DNA from: Candidatus Omnitrophota bacterium
GTDB taxonomy: Bacteria > Hinthialibacterota > Hinthialibacteria > Hinthialibacterales > Hinthialibacteraceae
DNA: 33,113 nt
Direction: 5' to 3'
NCBI GenBank assembly: GCA_013177805.1
Contig: JABLXU010000063.1
Coordinates: 1-33,113, forward strand
Shown here in pieces: positions 15,801 through 24,933 of this stretch; within the stretch, counting starts at the first letter, position 1, and every line of letters begins with the position of its first letter. The notes under the pieces were generated by a model. It saw only the letters and a program-made list of their open reading frames with translations, did no database searches and was not told the DNA's origin. The position numbers and the translations under genes are program-made.

Positions 15801-16214
15801 ATGACCCGTAGACGCTTTCTCCGCGATCATGTGATCGACGATTTGATCGGCCAGCTCGAACAGGTGCAGGCCGAAGCACACCGGACGGAATCATCCGATC
15901 CATTCTTTCTTAACTACTTGAATGCCTTGCTGGTGGCGTACAAAACATGCATGATCACCTTGGAACGGATCGAGGAAGGTATCGAATCCGCCCGGAAAAA
16001 CGACCCCACGGGAGAAATTTGCCTTCCTTTGGTGGAAGCAGCCACCCATATCCAAACCGGCGTGCTGAGTCTCCATGAAACCTTTTTATCGGACACCGGC
16101 GCGTTCCGGGAACAACGGGACATGACATTGGAGGAACTGGAGAAGATCACCCAATTTCATTATCCGGATCACACGCCGCCAAAGCCTTCCCCAAATTCTC
16201 AAGATTCCGGATGA
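15801..16214 (+). CDS. Small helical protein of unknown function
   Basis: A 137-residue protein from ATG 15801. Only a weak CAGG lies upstream, so the start is tentative. The sequence is acidic and almost all helical: DHVIDDLIGQLEQVQAEAHR, FFLNYLNALLVAYKTCMITLERIEEGIESARK, EAATHIQTGVLSLHETF and MTLEELEKITQFHYPDH, ending in a Pro/Ser-rich tail. It has no signal peptide and no domain I recognise. It could be a helical-bundle scaffold or regulator. Codon use resembles neighbouring genes and the amphipathic pattern looks like real protein. Confidence 0.6.
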   Translation: MTRRRFLRDHVIDDLIGQLEQVQAEAHRTESSDPFFLNYLNALLVAYKTCMITLERIEEGIESARKNDPTGEICLPLVEAATHIQTGVLSLHETFLSDTGAFREQRDMTLEELEKITQFHYPDHTPPKPSPNSQDSG

Positions 16215-16562
16215 TTCCTATCTTCACCCGGGATTGGAAGGATTCCCTATCTCCTTCGGTCCCATGGATTTCTGACCGGGATGGATTTGTACCGGATTCC
16301 CCAGGTCTGCCGGCGGACCGGGCACCACGAAGCAGGAAGGTAAATGGTTCCACCCTCCATCCGCGTCCGCGTCAATACCTTCTTGGCCTGACCTGGCCTC
16401 CATGGATCGGCCCGGCAGTCCGGTGAATTTTTGGGGATTGTGGATAACTTTTTCGGCCCTTCCACGCTAAGTGCCCTAATTTGAATAATTAAATTATCTG
16501 TAATATGCCACTATATCTTGTGGATGAGATGTGAAATAACCCCTCTATCCTGTTTTTTCGCG
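16215..16562. other. Intergenic region upstream of smc promoters
   Basis: No convincing gene. A 71-codon frame from ATG 16211 overlaps the previous stop (ATGA) but lacks a ribosome binding site and protein-like character. From about 16420 the DNA becomes AT-rich (TTTGAATAATTAAATTATC around 16480-16500, with an AATAATT/AAATTATT-like partial palindrome), as expected just upstream of a strong promoter. Confidence 0.5.
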
Positions 16563-16591
16563 TTGACTTTGATTTTCCCCCCGGGTATAGT
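16563..16591 (+). promoter_or_regulatory. Strong sigma70-like promoter P1 of smc
   Basis: TTGACT (16563-16568, five of six), exact 17-bp spacer, TATAGT (16586-16591, five of six). This predicts a leader of about 115 nt before the smc ATG at 16715. Confidence 0.7.
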
Positions 16592-16622
16592 GGCTTCGCT
16601 CTGGCAATCGGAGGTATTTTTT

Positions 16623-16652
16623 TTCATGTTTCCATCCAATTTGATCTATAAT
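16623..16652 (+). promoter_or_regulatory. Possible second smc promoter P2
   Basis: A perfect -10 TATAAT (16647-16652) with a weak -35 TTCATG (16623-16628) 18 bp upstream. It would give a leader of about 55 nt. Confidence 0.4.
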
Positions 16653-16714
16653 AGGCGCGTGATATCTGGTGATGCGTTGGCAAGCAGGCTTGCCGCTTCG
16701 GTTGAGGTGTTCGC

Positions 16715-19700
16715 ATGTATCTCCGCAAACTAACCGTTTCTGGATTCAAATCCTTTGCCAATCAGGTGGAAGTGGTCTTCGATGCCGGTGTGACAGGCGT
16801 TATCGGACCCAACGGCTGCGGAAAATCCAATATCTCCGACGCCATCCGCTGGGTGCTGGGCGAGCAGAATCCCCGCCGGCTCCGCGGTCAGGCTATGTCG
16901 GATATGATCTTCAACGGCACTGCCACCCGCGCGGCGGCCGGCATGGCCGAAGTTTCCCTGCTGTTCGACAATTCCGACGGCATTCTTCCCGCCCCCTACC
17001 GCGAAATCGAAATCGTCCGCCGTCTCTACCGGGACGGGGATAGCGAATATCTCCTCAACAACACGAAATGCCGTCTGAAGGACATCACCGACCTGTTCCT
17101 CGACTCGGGCATCGGCACCAATTCCTACTCGCTCATGGAACAAGGGCGGGTGGATATGATCGTCAACGCCAAACCCCAGCAACGCCGCGAACTGCTCGAG
17201 GAAGCCGCCGGCGTCGCCCGTTTTCTCACCCGCCGCCAGGAAGCCTTGCGCAAACTGGAACGCACGCAGGAAGACCTCATTCGCCTGCAGGATATTCTGA
17301 CCGAACTCCAACGTCAGCGCCGCTCTCTCGAACGGCAGGCCAAACAAGCCGAATTGGCCCGCAAATACCGGCTCGACCTGCAACGGGTGGAATACACCGC
17401 CCACTTCCGGGCCGGAAACCAACTGCGGGCCGCGCTGGCGGACTGCGCCGGCCGGCTGGCGGATGTCAAGGCCCAATTGGAATCCCTGGAGACCCGCTTA
17501 CGGGATATCCGCCAACGCCGCCATGATCTCAGCACCAATCTGCAACAACAAGACAGCCTCAACCGCCGGCAGCGCGACGAATACGCCTCCGCTTCCGCCC
17601 GGCTCGAACAAATGGAACAGCATATCGCCAACCTGACCGGCCGGTTGTCTGAGTATCGGCAACTCAAATCCCGCCTGCTCCATGAGTGCGAAACCGATTC
17701 CCGGCGGCTGCAGGAAGATCAAGAGCGCGTGGCTCACGCTCACCGCCAGGTCGAAACCTTGGATCAGGAAACCGCCGCGGCGCAAAACCAACTCGACGAA
17801 CTCACCGCCGCGCTGGAACAGGCCGCCCGCGATTGTACCGAGGTGGAAGCCACCGGCGAACAGCGCCGCCAGGCCTTCCTTGATTTGGAACAACAAATCA
17901 CCGAAACCAAAAACCAACTCCGGATTTGGGAACGCGACCGGGAATTTTATACCGCCCGGCTCGAACAACGTACCCGGGAACTGGACGAAACCGGGAAGGA
18001 TATCGAACTTCACACCGCCCGCCGGGACGCCCTCGCGGCCGAGGAGGGGCTCCTTGAGGAAGAATTAGCCGGCACGCAAACCAGCCTTGAAGCGGTTCTG
18101 AACCGCCTGGAGGAATTGAACCGGACGCATGCCGAACTCAAATCCGCCTTGCAGCAATGCGAACGCCTCGGGCAACAGGCTCATACCCGCCTGGAATCGC
18201 TCTGTGAACTGCAAGCCCGGCTGGCGGGTTTCGACGAAGGCGTCCGCTACCTGCTCCGGGGCAAGGAAGAACGCATCCCCGAACTGGTATGCACCCTGGC
18301 GGAACGCATCCAGGTCGAACCCGGGTACGAAATGGCTTTGGACGCCGCCTTGGCCGGAAAACTCCAAGCGGTCATCACCGGCAACGAAGAATGTGTCCTC
18401 GAGGCCATCCGCCGCCTGCGGGCCGGGAAAAAAGGCCGCGTTGCCTTCTTCCCCAAGCCCAACGGAACCTCACCGGCACCCCCCGCTGACTGCCCGCCGG
18501 AACTGGACGCCCTTCCCCGGGCCGCCTCGTTTGTGCGTTGCGAGGATTCCCTCCGCCCCCTGGTGAACCGCCTGCTGGATCAGGCCTACCTCGTGGATTC
18601 GCTCCCCCAGGCCATGGCGCTCCGCCACCGGCTCCCCCCCGGCGGCCGCCTGGTCACGCTGGAAGGGGATACGGTCGACGGTTCCGGCTGCGTCACCGGA
18701 GGCGCCCATGCCGGTTCTCAAATTCTCAGCCGCTCCACCGAAATCTCCCGCCTGGAACGGCAAGTCCAACAATGGGAGGCGGAACGCGCCGGACTGGAAA
18801 CCCGCCTGGAGGCGGTCCAGACCTCTCTGGAAGATCTCGTCAGGGAACGTGACACGCTCCGCCAAGCCTGGTTGGAACTCCAGAACCGCCAAAAAGCCGC
18901 CCGGGAAGAATTGGACCGCCGGAACGCGCAAATCCTGCGCCTCGGGCAAACCCGCCTAACGATTCAGGCCGAGTGCGAAGCCCACCGGCGGGAACTCGAA
19001 ACCGGGGCGGCGCAAGCCCGGGAGCGCGCCCTCCATCTCACCCAACTGAATGAAAAAAAAGCGGCGCTGGAGGCGGAAATCGACGCCTGGACCGGCCGCG
19101 TCCGGCAGGCCCGCGAACACCGCGCCGCGCTCCAGGAACAAGCGGCCTCCCTCCGCATGACCCTGCTCGAGAAAAAGAAAGACCGGGAACGCTGGCTGGG
19201 CGAAATCGAGACCGTTACCCGGCACATCCGCGAACTGGAAGATGGCATCGCGGAAAAACAAGCCTTGGCGGAAGAGCAAGAACAACGCCGCGTCGAAACC
19301 GGACAAGCCATCGAGGAGGCCAAAAACGCCGTTCAGCGCTTGCGCGAGGAACGCGATTCCGTCTGGCAAAAAGTCTGCGCCCTCGAGGAAACCACACAAC
19401 TTCTCCGCGCCGGGTTGAAACAAGTGGAAGCCGAAGAGGCTTCCCTCGCCCAGGCCCATGAGGAATGGCGCGCCCACAAGGAAAGCATCGAACAGGAACG
19501 GATGAAACTCCAGGTGGAAGAAGAGTACTGGCGGCGGAAACTGGAGGAATCCTTCGCCCTGCTCGCGGAGAAAGAGGAATGCGAACGCGACGAACGTCCG
19601 GATGAAGAAATCAACGAAAAAATCGATTTTTACCGCCGCCGCCTCGCCCAACTGGGCATGGTCAACGAATTAGCCATCGAAGAATACGAAGAGGTCCGGC

Positions 19701-20347
19701 AGCGCTGCGGCTTCCTCGAAGCCCAGAAAAACGACCTGGACAAAGCCAAGGCCAACCTGCTCGACACGGCCCGCGAACTGCATGGCGCTACCGTGGAACG
19801 CTTCCTGGAAACCTTTGAGAAAGTCAAAGACAACTTCAATAAGACCTTCCGCCGCATGTTTAACGGCGGGCGCGCCGAGTTGACCCTGCAAGAGGGCGAT
19901 CCCATGGAGGCGGGCATCGAGATCGAAGTCCAGCCGCCCGGGAAAAAACTCCAATCCATCACCCTCCTCTCCGGGGGCGAAAAGGCGCTGGTGGCCATCG
20001 CCTTGCTCTTCGCCATTTATGAAATCAAACCCAGCCCCTTCTGTTTCCTGGACGAGATCGACGCCCCGCTCGACGATACCAACATCGGCCGCTTCACTAG
20101 CATGCTGCGCTCCTTCCTCGACCGCTCGCAGTTCATTATCATCACCCACAGCAAAAAGACCATGGAAATGTGCGACGCCCTCTACGGCGTCACCATGGCG
20201 GAGGAAGGCGTCTCCAGCATCTACTCCATGAAATTCATGAAGAGCAATGTGACACGCATGAATCCCCCGGCCGCCGGGGAGGCCGCGCCACCCCGCGCCC
20301 TCCCGGATCCGGCGGACGATCTGGCGTCCGAAGAGGTGGCTGTATGA
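16715..20347 (+). CDS. smc: Chromosome segregation ATPase SMC
   Basis: A 1210-residue protein, normal for bacterial SMC. ATG 16715 follows TTGAGGTG by about 9 nt, and MYLRKLTVSGFKSFA is the canonical start. The N-terminal head has Walker A GPNGCGKS (31-38) and WVLGEQ. The first coiled coil runs about 170-500 and is Gln/Arg/Glu-rich. The hinge lies about 505-665 (GVRYLLRGKEERIP, VDGSGCVTGG). The second coiled coil runs about 670-1030. The C-terminal head has signature LSGGE (1085-1089) and Walker B FLDEIDAP with Asp1113 and Glu1114. Two arms fold back so the heads meet; with ScpA and ScpB the ATPase compacts and segregates the chromosome. The last 45 residues after the head are a Pro/Ala/acidic tail (AAPPRALPDPADDLASEEVAV) that looks disordered and is not part of the usual fold. 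scpA and scpB are not in the window. Confidence 0.98.
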   Translation: MYLRKLTVSGFKSFANQVEVVFDAGVTGVIGPNGCGKSNISDAIRWVLGEQNPRRLRGQAMSDMIFNGTATRAAAGMAEVSLLFDNSDGILPAPYREIEIVRRLYRDGDSEYLLNNTKCRLKDITDLFLDSGIGTNSYSLMEQGRVDMIVNAKPQQRRELLEEAAGVARFLTRRQEALRKLERTQEDLIRLQDILTELQRQRRSLERQAKQAELARKYRLDLQRVEYTAHFRAGNQLRAALADCAGRLADVKAQLESLETRLRDIRQRRHDLSTNLQQQDSLNRRQRDEYASASARLEQMEQHIANLTGRLSEYRQLKSRLLHECETDSRRLQEDQERVAHAHRQVETLDQETAAAQNQLDELTAALEQAARDCTEVEATGEQRRQAFLDLEQQITETKNQLRIWERDREFYTARLEQRTRELDETGKDIELHTARRDALAAEEGLLEEELAGTQTSLEAVLNRLEELNRTHAELKSALQQCERLGQQAHTRLESLCELQARLAGFDEGVRYLLRGKEERIPELVCTLAERIQVEPGYEMALDAALAGKLQAVITGNEECVLEAIRRLRAGKKGRVAFFPKPNGTSPAPPADCPPELDALPRAASFVRCEDSLRPLVNRLLDQAYLVDSLPQAMALRHRLPPGGRLVTLEGDTVDGSGCVTGGAHAGSQILSRSTEISRLERQVQQWEAERAGLETRLEAVQTSLEDLVRERDTLRQAWLELQNRQKAAREELDRRNAQILRLGQTRLTIQAECEAHRRELETGAAQARERALHLTQLNEKKAALEAEIDAWTGRVRQAREHRAALQEQAASLRMTLLEKKKDRERWLGEIETVTRHIRELEDGIAEKQALAEEQEQRRVETGQAIEEAKNAVQRLREERDSVWQKVCALEETTQLLRAGLKQVEAEEASLAQAHEEWRAHKESIEQERMKLQVEEEYWRRKLEESFALLAEKEECERDERPDEEINEKIDFYRRRLAQLGMVNELAIEEYEEVRQRCGFLEAQKNDLDKAKANLLDTARELHGATVERFLETFEKVKDNFNKTFRRMFNGGRAELTLQEGDPMEAGIEIEVQPPGKKLQSITLLSGGEKALVAIALLFAIYEIKPSPFCFLDEIDAPLDDTNIGRFTSMLRSFLDRSQFIIITHSKKTMEMCDALYGVTMAEEGVSSIYSMKFMKSNVTRMNPPAAGEAAPPRALPDPADDLASEEVAV

Positions 20348-20371
20348 CCCGGCCGCCCTCCTTTCCCGCCC

Positions 20372-20393
20372 GCCCAGGGAAAAAACCCTGGGC
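20372..20393. repeat. Dispersed hairpin, GCCCAGGG/CCCTGGGC family (copy 2)
   Basis: GCCCAGGG, loop A6, CCCTGGGC: a perfect 8-bp stem 25 nt after the smc stop. It has the same arms as 8010-8043 and 32695-32716. It may act as an smc terminator, though no T tract follows. The rest of the 263-bp gap holds a CCATTCC/GGAATGG inverted repeat (about 20457-20490) and a TATAGT (20519-20524) without a clear -35, a possible mreB promoter element. Confidence 0.75.
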
Positions 20394-20610
20394 TCGGACC
20401 CCTGCGCCGCCACCGGCGGGAAAGTGCCGCGCGCCGCGGGCCATCCCCTCTCCCGCCATTCCCTCTCGTCCCGGAAAAGAAGGAATGGATTCGGGCTATG
20501 GGATTTCGGTTTTGAGAGTATAGTAGTCTGGTCGAACCCAACATCGCCGATCTCATTCAACTTCTTCCCATTCCTTGCCGAAATAAGCGGAAGAAGGGGA
20601 GTATGCTTGC

Positions 20611-21648
20611 ATGCTGTTTTCTCGTTTGAAAGGATTGTTTTCCAGGGATTTAGGGATTGACCTGGGCACGGCCAACACCCTCGTTTACGTGAAAGGCCAG
20701 GGAATCGTCCTCTGCGAACCTTCCGTGGTCGCCATCGTCCGGGGCACCAATCAAGTCCTGGCGGTGGGCAGCGAGGCGAAAAACATGCTCGGCCGCACCC
20801 CGGGCAATATCGTGGCCATCCGCCCCATGAAGGACGGAGTCATCGCCGACTTTGAAGTCACCGAGGCCATGCTGCGGTATTTCATCAACAAAGTGCACAA
20901 CCGCACGCGCATGGTCAATCCGCGGATCATGATCTGCGTGCCCTCCGGCATCACCAGCGTGGAACGCCGCGCCGTCAAGGATTCCGCCCTCAGCGCCGGC
21001 GCCCGCGAAGTGATGCTCATCGAGGAACCGATGGCCGCCGCCATCGGCGCCGGATTGCCGGTCGCGGAAGCGTCCGGCAACATGATCGTGGATATCGGCG
21101 GCGGCACCACCGAAGTGGCCGTCATTTCCCTCTCCGGCGTCGTGGTCGCCCGCTCCATCCGCGTGGCCGGTGACGAACTCGACGAATCCATCATGTCCCA
21201 CATCAAGAAAACCTACAACCTCATGATCGGAGAACGCACCGCCGAAATGATCAAAATCGGCATCGGATCGGCCAACAAGATCGGCGAGGAGAAAAAAATC
21301 GACATCAAGGGCCGCGATCTCCTCAACGGGCTCCCCAAAACGGTCACCATTACCTCCGAGGAGATCCGCGAATGCCTGCAAGAACCCATTAACGCCATCG
21401 TGGAAGTGGTCAAAACCACCTTGGAAGAAACCCCGCCGGAACTGGCCGCCGATATCATGGAACGCGGCATCATGCTGGCCGGCGGCGGTTCCCTGCTGCG
21501 GGGATTGGATAAACTCCTCTCCATGGAAACCGGATTGCCGGTTATCGTGGCGGATGATCCGCTGACCTGCGTCGCCATGGGGACGGGCAAAGCCTTGGAT
21601 GAAATGGACCGCTTGCGCTCCGTCATCCAGACGGCGGAAAATATTTGA
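20611..21648 (+). CDS. mreB: Rod shape-determining actin homologue MreB
   Basis: A 345-residue protein, standard length. ATG 20611 follows AAGGGGAG (20594-20601) by 9 nt. An amphipathic, basic N-terminus (MLFSRLKGLFSR) would bind the inner membrane. Nucleotide-binding motifs of the actin/Hsp70 fold are phosphate 1 GIDLGTANTLVYV (15-27), phosphate 2 IVDIGGGTTEVAVISL, and the adenosine motif MLAGGGSLLRGLD. Membrane-bound filaments of MreB guide the elongasome (MreC, MreD, PBP2, RodA), all encoded next door in the usual order. It is the first gene of the likely operon 20611-28631. Confidence 0.98.
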   Translation: MLFSRLKGLFSRDLGIDLGTANTLVYVKGQGIVLCEPSVVAIVRGTNQVLAVGSEAKNMLGRTPGNIVAIRPMKDGVIADFEVTEAMLRYFINKVHNRTRMVNPRIMICVPSGITSVERRAVKDSALSAGAREVMLIEEPMAAAIGAGLPVAEASGNMIVDIGGGTTEVAVISLSGVVVARSIRVAGDELDESIMSHIKKTYNLMIGERTAEMIKIGIGSANKIGEEKKIDIKGRDLLNGLPKTVTITSEEIRECLQEPINAIVEVVKTTLEETPPELAADIMERGIMLAGGGSLLRGLDKLLSMETGLPVIVADDPLTCVAMGTGKALDEMDRLRSVIQTAENI

Positions 21649-21665
21649 TCCTCCCCGGCCGGTTT

Positions 21666-21690
21666 CGCCGGACCGCCCCGCGGTCCGGCG
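21666..21690 (+). promoter_or_regulatory. 11-bp perfect hairpin between mreB and mreC
   Basis: CGCCGGACCGC, loop CCC, GCGGTCCGGCG lies entirely in the 59-bp gap after the mreB stop and just before the mreC ribosome binding site (GGGAGG, 21694-21699). There is no T tract, so full termination is unlikely. It may stabilise the mreB 3' end or damp reading into mreC, consistent with MreB being needed in larger amounts. Confidence 0.55.
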
Positions 21691-21707
21691 GACGGGAGGG
21701 AGTGCCG

Positions 21708-22592
21708 ATGCGGTTCCAGACTGGAAATAGAGCGTCCAGCCGCCGGAAAAAACAACCCTGGCTCAGTCCCAAAACACTGGGCACGGGACTGCTGTTGCTC
21801 TCGACCGGCCTGATGTTGTATTTCATCGGCGAGGAACGGACTCTCTCCTCTTCTCCCCTCTCCCGCGCCCTGCTCGTGCCGGCGGCGTTTCTGCAGAACG
21901 CCCACGATTCCGGATGGCGCCTCGCCGTTTCCGTCCTCGACAATTTCCGCGCCAAACAAGAACTCGACACCCTCCGGGAGGAAATGGCCCGGTTGCAACA
22001 GGAAAACCTCGAACTGCGCTATCAACTCCGCCGCCATGAGGCCTACCGCGACGCGCTCGGCCTCCCGCGCGAAGAAATGGTGCCCTCCGTGGCCGCCATC
22101 GTCATCTTCCGGGACAACCGCATGGCTCTCTCCCTGATTATCAACCGCGGCGCCCAAGACGGGCTCCAAGTGAACCTTCCCGTGTGGACCCGCGATGGCC
22201 TGGTCGGGCGGACCCACAAAATCACCCGCCACCATGCCCGCGTGCAACCCCTGACCGATCCCCGCTGCGCCATCGGCGTCTATGTGGAGGATTCCTCCTA
22301 CGAAGGCATCCTCCGCGGCTCCGAAGAAGGCGGCCACCTGCTGCTCACCGATCTCCACCTGGTCTCTCCCGGCGGCGAGATGATGCGCCCCCAGCCCGGC
22401 CAGCGGGTCTTCACCTCGGGCACCGGCCTGGTGTTTCCGCGCAATCTCCTGGCGGGTTTTGTCTCCGACGCCACTTCCGATAAGGGCTACGTGGTCCGGC
22501 CCGCCGTGGATGTCCATTCGGTCAAGTCGGTCCTCATCCTGCTCAACACACCCCTGCGGGAGGATGTCCTCCCCCTGATCACGGGAGAGTGA
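21708..22592 (+). CDS. mreC: Rod shape-determining protein MreC
   Basis: A 294-residue protein. I chose ATG 21708 because GGGAGG is 8 nt upstream. An in-frame ATT/ATC-like extension back to 21645 would cross the hairpin. Residues 1-23 are basic and cytoplasmic, 24-40 the membrane helix (TLGTGLLLLSTGLMLYF), about 80-112 a coiled coil for dimerisation (RAKQELDTLREEMARLQQENLELR), then the periplasmic beta-barrel pair (AAIVIFRDNRMALSLIINRG, GVYVEDSSYEGILRG, FTSGTGLVFPRNLLAG). MreC links MreB filaments to PBP2 and activates it. Coordinates are contiguous with mreD (1-bp gap). Confidence 0.95.
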   Translation: MRFQTGNRASSRRKKQPWLSPKTLGTGLLLLSTGLMLYFIGEERTLSSSPLSRALLVPAAFLQNAHDSGWRLAVSVLDNFRAKQELDTLREEMARLQQENLELRYQLRRHEAYRDALGLPREEMVPSVAAIVIFRDNRMALSLIINRGAQDGLQVNLPVWTRDGLVGRTHKITRHHARVQPLTDPRCAIGVYVEDSSYEGILRGSEEGGHLLLTDLHLVSPGGEMMRPQPGQRVFTSGTGLVFPRNLLAGFVSDATSDKGYVVRPAVDVHSVKSVLILLNTPLREDVLPLITGE

Positions 22593-22593
22593 C

Positions 22594-23100
22594 ATGCGGC
22601 CCGCCCTGATTCTCTTGGCCGGTTTCTTCCTCGATCTGCTCGCGCGGGTCGCCTTCAACGCGGGCATCTGGTCGCCGGATCTGTTGCTGCTGGCCGTGGT
22701 GTACGTCACCCTCACGCGCCCCCTGGGCGAAGCGTACTGCTGGGCCTTTGCCGCCGGCCTGGCCTGGGACGCCGTGTATCTCGATGTCCTGGGCCTCCAC
22801 TCCTTCCTCTACGTCCTGGCCGGCATGAGCCTCGTCAGAATCCGGAAAATGTTTCTCGCCCAGTACGCCCTCTCCCGGCTGCTGATCGGGTCGTTGGCCG
22901 GCGGACTGGTCCGCTTCGGCGAAGTCATCTTCTGGCTCTCCAACCTCGATTACGAGATCCCGGTCTCCTGGCCCCAACGCTATGTCCTGGCCGGACTCCT
23001 GGCCACCGGCCTCGGATTCGCCCTGACCCCTTGGCCCCGGCGCCCCGTCCGGTTGCCCCGGCGGAGTCCGCCCATTCTCTTCGCGGACCGGTATTCGTAA
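22594..23100 (+). CDS. mreD: Rod shape-determining membrane protein MreD
   Basis: A 168-residue protein starting one base after the mreC stop, with GGGAGAG inside the end of mreC as ribosome binding site, so translation is probably coupled. Five or so membrane helices are visible (ALILLAGFFLDLLAR, LLLLAVVYVTL, CWAFAAGLAWDAVYL, LLIGSLAGGLVRFGEVIFWL, YVLAGLLATGLGFAL). The family is poorly conserved; identity rests on size, topology, the LAWDxxxxxxLGLHSFLY segment and position between mreC and mrdA. It scaffolds the elongasome in the inner membrane. The C-terminal 20 residues are Arg/Pro-rich. Confidence 0.93.
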   Translation: MRPALILLAGFFLDLLARVAFNAGIWSPDLLLLAVVYVTLTRPLGEAYCWAFAAGLAWDAVYLDVLGLHSFLYVLAGMSLVRIRKMFLAQYALSRLLIGSLAGGLVRFGEVIFWLSNLDYEIPVSWPQRYVLAGLLATGLGFALTPWPRRPVRLPRRSPPILFADRYS

Positions 23101-23115
23101 GGAGAAAGGAACCCC

Positions 23116-24933
23116 ATGCGGCGCGGCAAAATCCTTTTGACCTTGAAATCCCCCCACGTGGACCGGCGGGTCCACTTGTTTCTGTTTGGCGTCATGGGAG
23201 TCTTTTCCATCCTCGTCTTCCGCCTGTGGAGCATCCAGGTCTACCGGCAGGAATACTATAAACAACGCTTTGCGGGCAACTACATCCGCGAACTCCCCAT
23301 CCAAAGCAAACGGGGGATGATTCTGGACCGCAACGGCCGCATCCTGGCCGAGGATATCAACTATTGGGATGTCTGGATTCCCATCAAAGGACGCAAGGAA
23401 CGCACGGTCACGCCCGATGTCAAACAATCGTTGACCTTGCTGTCCCAAATTCTCGAGATCCCCTACGCCACCCTCGAAAGCCGGTATCTCAAAAACCGCC
23501 GCGATCCCAATTACAAACATCTGCGGGTCAAAATCGCCGAACGGGTGCCTTTCGAAAAATATGTGGCCCTCGAGACGCGGCTCATCGAGTTCCCCGAAAC
23601 CGCCATGGTCTTCCCGGTGGCCGTGCCCATGCGGCATTACCGCTTCGGCCCGGTGGCCGCTCATATCCTGGGCTACACCGGGGAAATCTCCGAACGCGAA
23701 CTGGCCAACCCCCAATTCGCGGACTACCGGTTGGGCAGCTACGTCGGGAAGGCCGGCGTGGAAAAACAGTACGAGGAGTATCTCCACGGCAAGGAAGGCA
23801 TCCTCCGCGTCCAGGTGGATACCAACGAAATCCAAAAAGGACCACCCATCGAGGTGGAACCCGCGGTTCCCGGCAACAACATCGTGCTCTCCATCGATTA
23901 CGATTTGCAAGTGGCGGCCGAGCAGATCCTGGGCGCCTCCCACGGGGTGATCATCGTGGCCGATCCCCGCGACAACTCCATCCTGGCCATGGCCTCCAGC
24001 CCCCGCTACAATCCCAACCTGCTGCGCGCCAACCTGGGAAATTACATCCTCGATCCCGGACGCCCCATGCTGCACCGCGCCATCGCCGGCTTCTACCCGC
24101 CCGGGTCGGTCTTCAAGATTTTCGAAGTCCTGGCCCTTTTGGAGGAATTGAAACTATCCCCCATGGCCACCGAGTATTGCCCAGGCGTGTTCCGCCGCTG
24201 GGGACGTCCCTGGAAATGCCATAAACCCTCCGGGCATGGCCGGGTGAACATGTACGACGCCGTCCGGCTCTCCTGCGATGTCTACTTCTACAACAAGGTG
24301 GGCATTCAACTCGGCAACTCCCGCCTCCACAAATGGGCCACCGAGTTCGGGCTGACCACCAAAACCGATATCGACCTGCCCGAAGAACCGCCCGCCCGCG
24401 TCTTCCCCACCCCCGCTTCCGTCCCCCGGTGGACCCAAGGCGAAATGATTAACTTATCCATCGGGCAAGGCCGGATGCTGTTTACCCCCCTCCAGATCAG
24501 CACCGGCGTCTGCGCCATCGCCAACCGCGGCACCGTGTACAAACCCCGCGTCGCCCAGAAAGTCATCGCGCCCGACGGAAAAATTATCAAAACCTTCGAT
24601 CCGGCGGTGACGGGAGTCATCCGGGCTTCCACCCAAAGCTGGGATGTGATCCACCGCGCGATGTGGGAAGTGGTCAACACCCCTTCCGGCACCGGACGGC
24701 GGATCGTGGATCCGGAGAGCAACTTCATTATGGCCGGCAAAACCGGCACCGCGCAGATCCCCCCCCATGATTCCCATGCCTGGTTCGTTTGTTACGGACC
24801 GTTCGACAATCCGGAAATCGTGGTGACCGTGCTCGTCGAGCACAGCGGGCACGGAGGCGAAGTCGCCTCCCCCCTCGCCAAAAAAATCGTGGATGTGTAT
24901 CTCGGCCGTGTTAAACTGGAAGAATTGGTATGA
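23116..24933 (+). CDS. mrdA: Penicillin-binding protein 2 (elongasome transpeptidase)
   Basis: A 605-residue class B PBP. ATG 23116 follows GGAGAAAGG by 6 nt. One membrane helix lies at about 20-42 (HLFLFGVMGVFSILVFRLWSIQV). The pedestal domain has RGMILDRNGRILAED (66-80) and HILGYTGEIS. The transpeptidase domain holds the catalytic SxxK Ser331-Val-Phe-Lys334 (PPGSVFKI), the SxD-type second motif Ser386-Cys-Asp388 (LSCDVYFYN), which is the usual PBP2 form, and KTG at 542-544 (AGKTGTAQ). It crosslinks new lateral-wall peptidoglycan with RodA as glycosyltransferase and MreC as activator. rodA begins inside its last 14 codons. It is the target class of mecillinam-type beta-lactams. Confidence 0.97.
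   Translation: MRRGKILLTLKSPHVDRRVHLFLFGVMGVFSILVFRLWSIQVYRQEYYKQRFAGNYIRELPIQSKRGMILDRNGRILAEDINYWDVWIPIKGRKERTVTPDVKQSLTLLSQILEIPYATLESRYLKNRRDPNYKHLRVKIAERVPFEKYVALETRLIEFPETAMVFPVAVPMRHYRFGPVAAHILGYTGEISERELANPQFADYRLGSYVGKAGVEKQYEEYLHGKEGILRVQVDTNEIQKGPPIEVEPAVPGNNIVLSIDYDLQVAAEQILGASHGVIIVADPRDNSILAMASSPRYNPNLLRANLGNYILDPGRPMLHRAIAGFYPPGSVFKIFEVLALLEELKLSPMATEYCPGVFRRWGRPWKCHKPSGHGRVNMYDAVRLSCDVYFYNKVGIQLGNSRLHKWATEFGLTTKTDIDLPEEPPARVFPTPASVPRWTQGEMINLSIGQGRMLFTPLQISTGVCAIANRGTVYKPRVAQKVIAPDGKIIKTFDPAVTGVIRASTQSWDVIHRAMWEVVNTPSGTGRRIVDPESNFIMAGKTGTAQIPPHDSHAWFVCYGPFDNPEIVVTVLVEHSGHGGEVASPLAKKIVDVYLGRVKLEELV

Noticed and set aside
16211..16426. 71-codon frame overlapping the previous stop (ATGA)
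   Set aside because: The overlap suggests coupling, but there is no ribosome binding site, composition is Pro/Arg-rich like translated non-coding DNA, and no motif is present.
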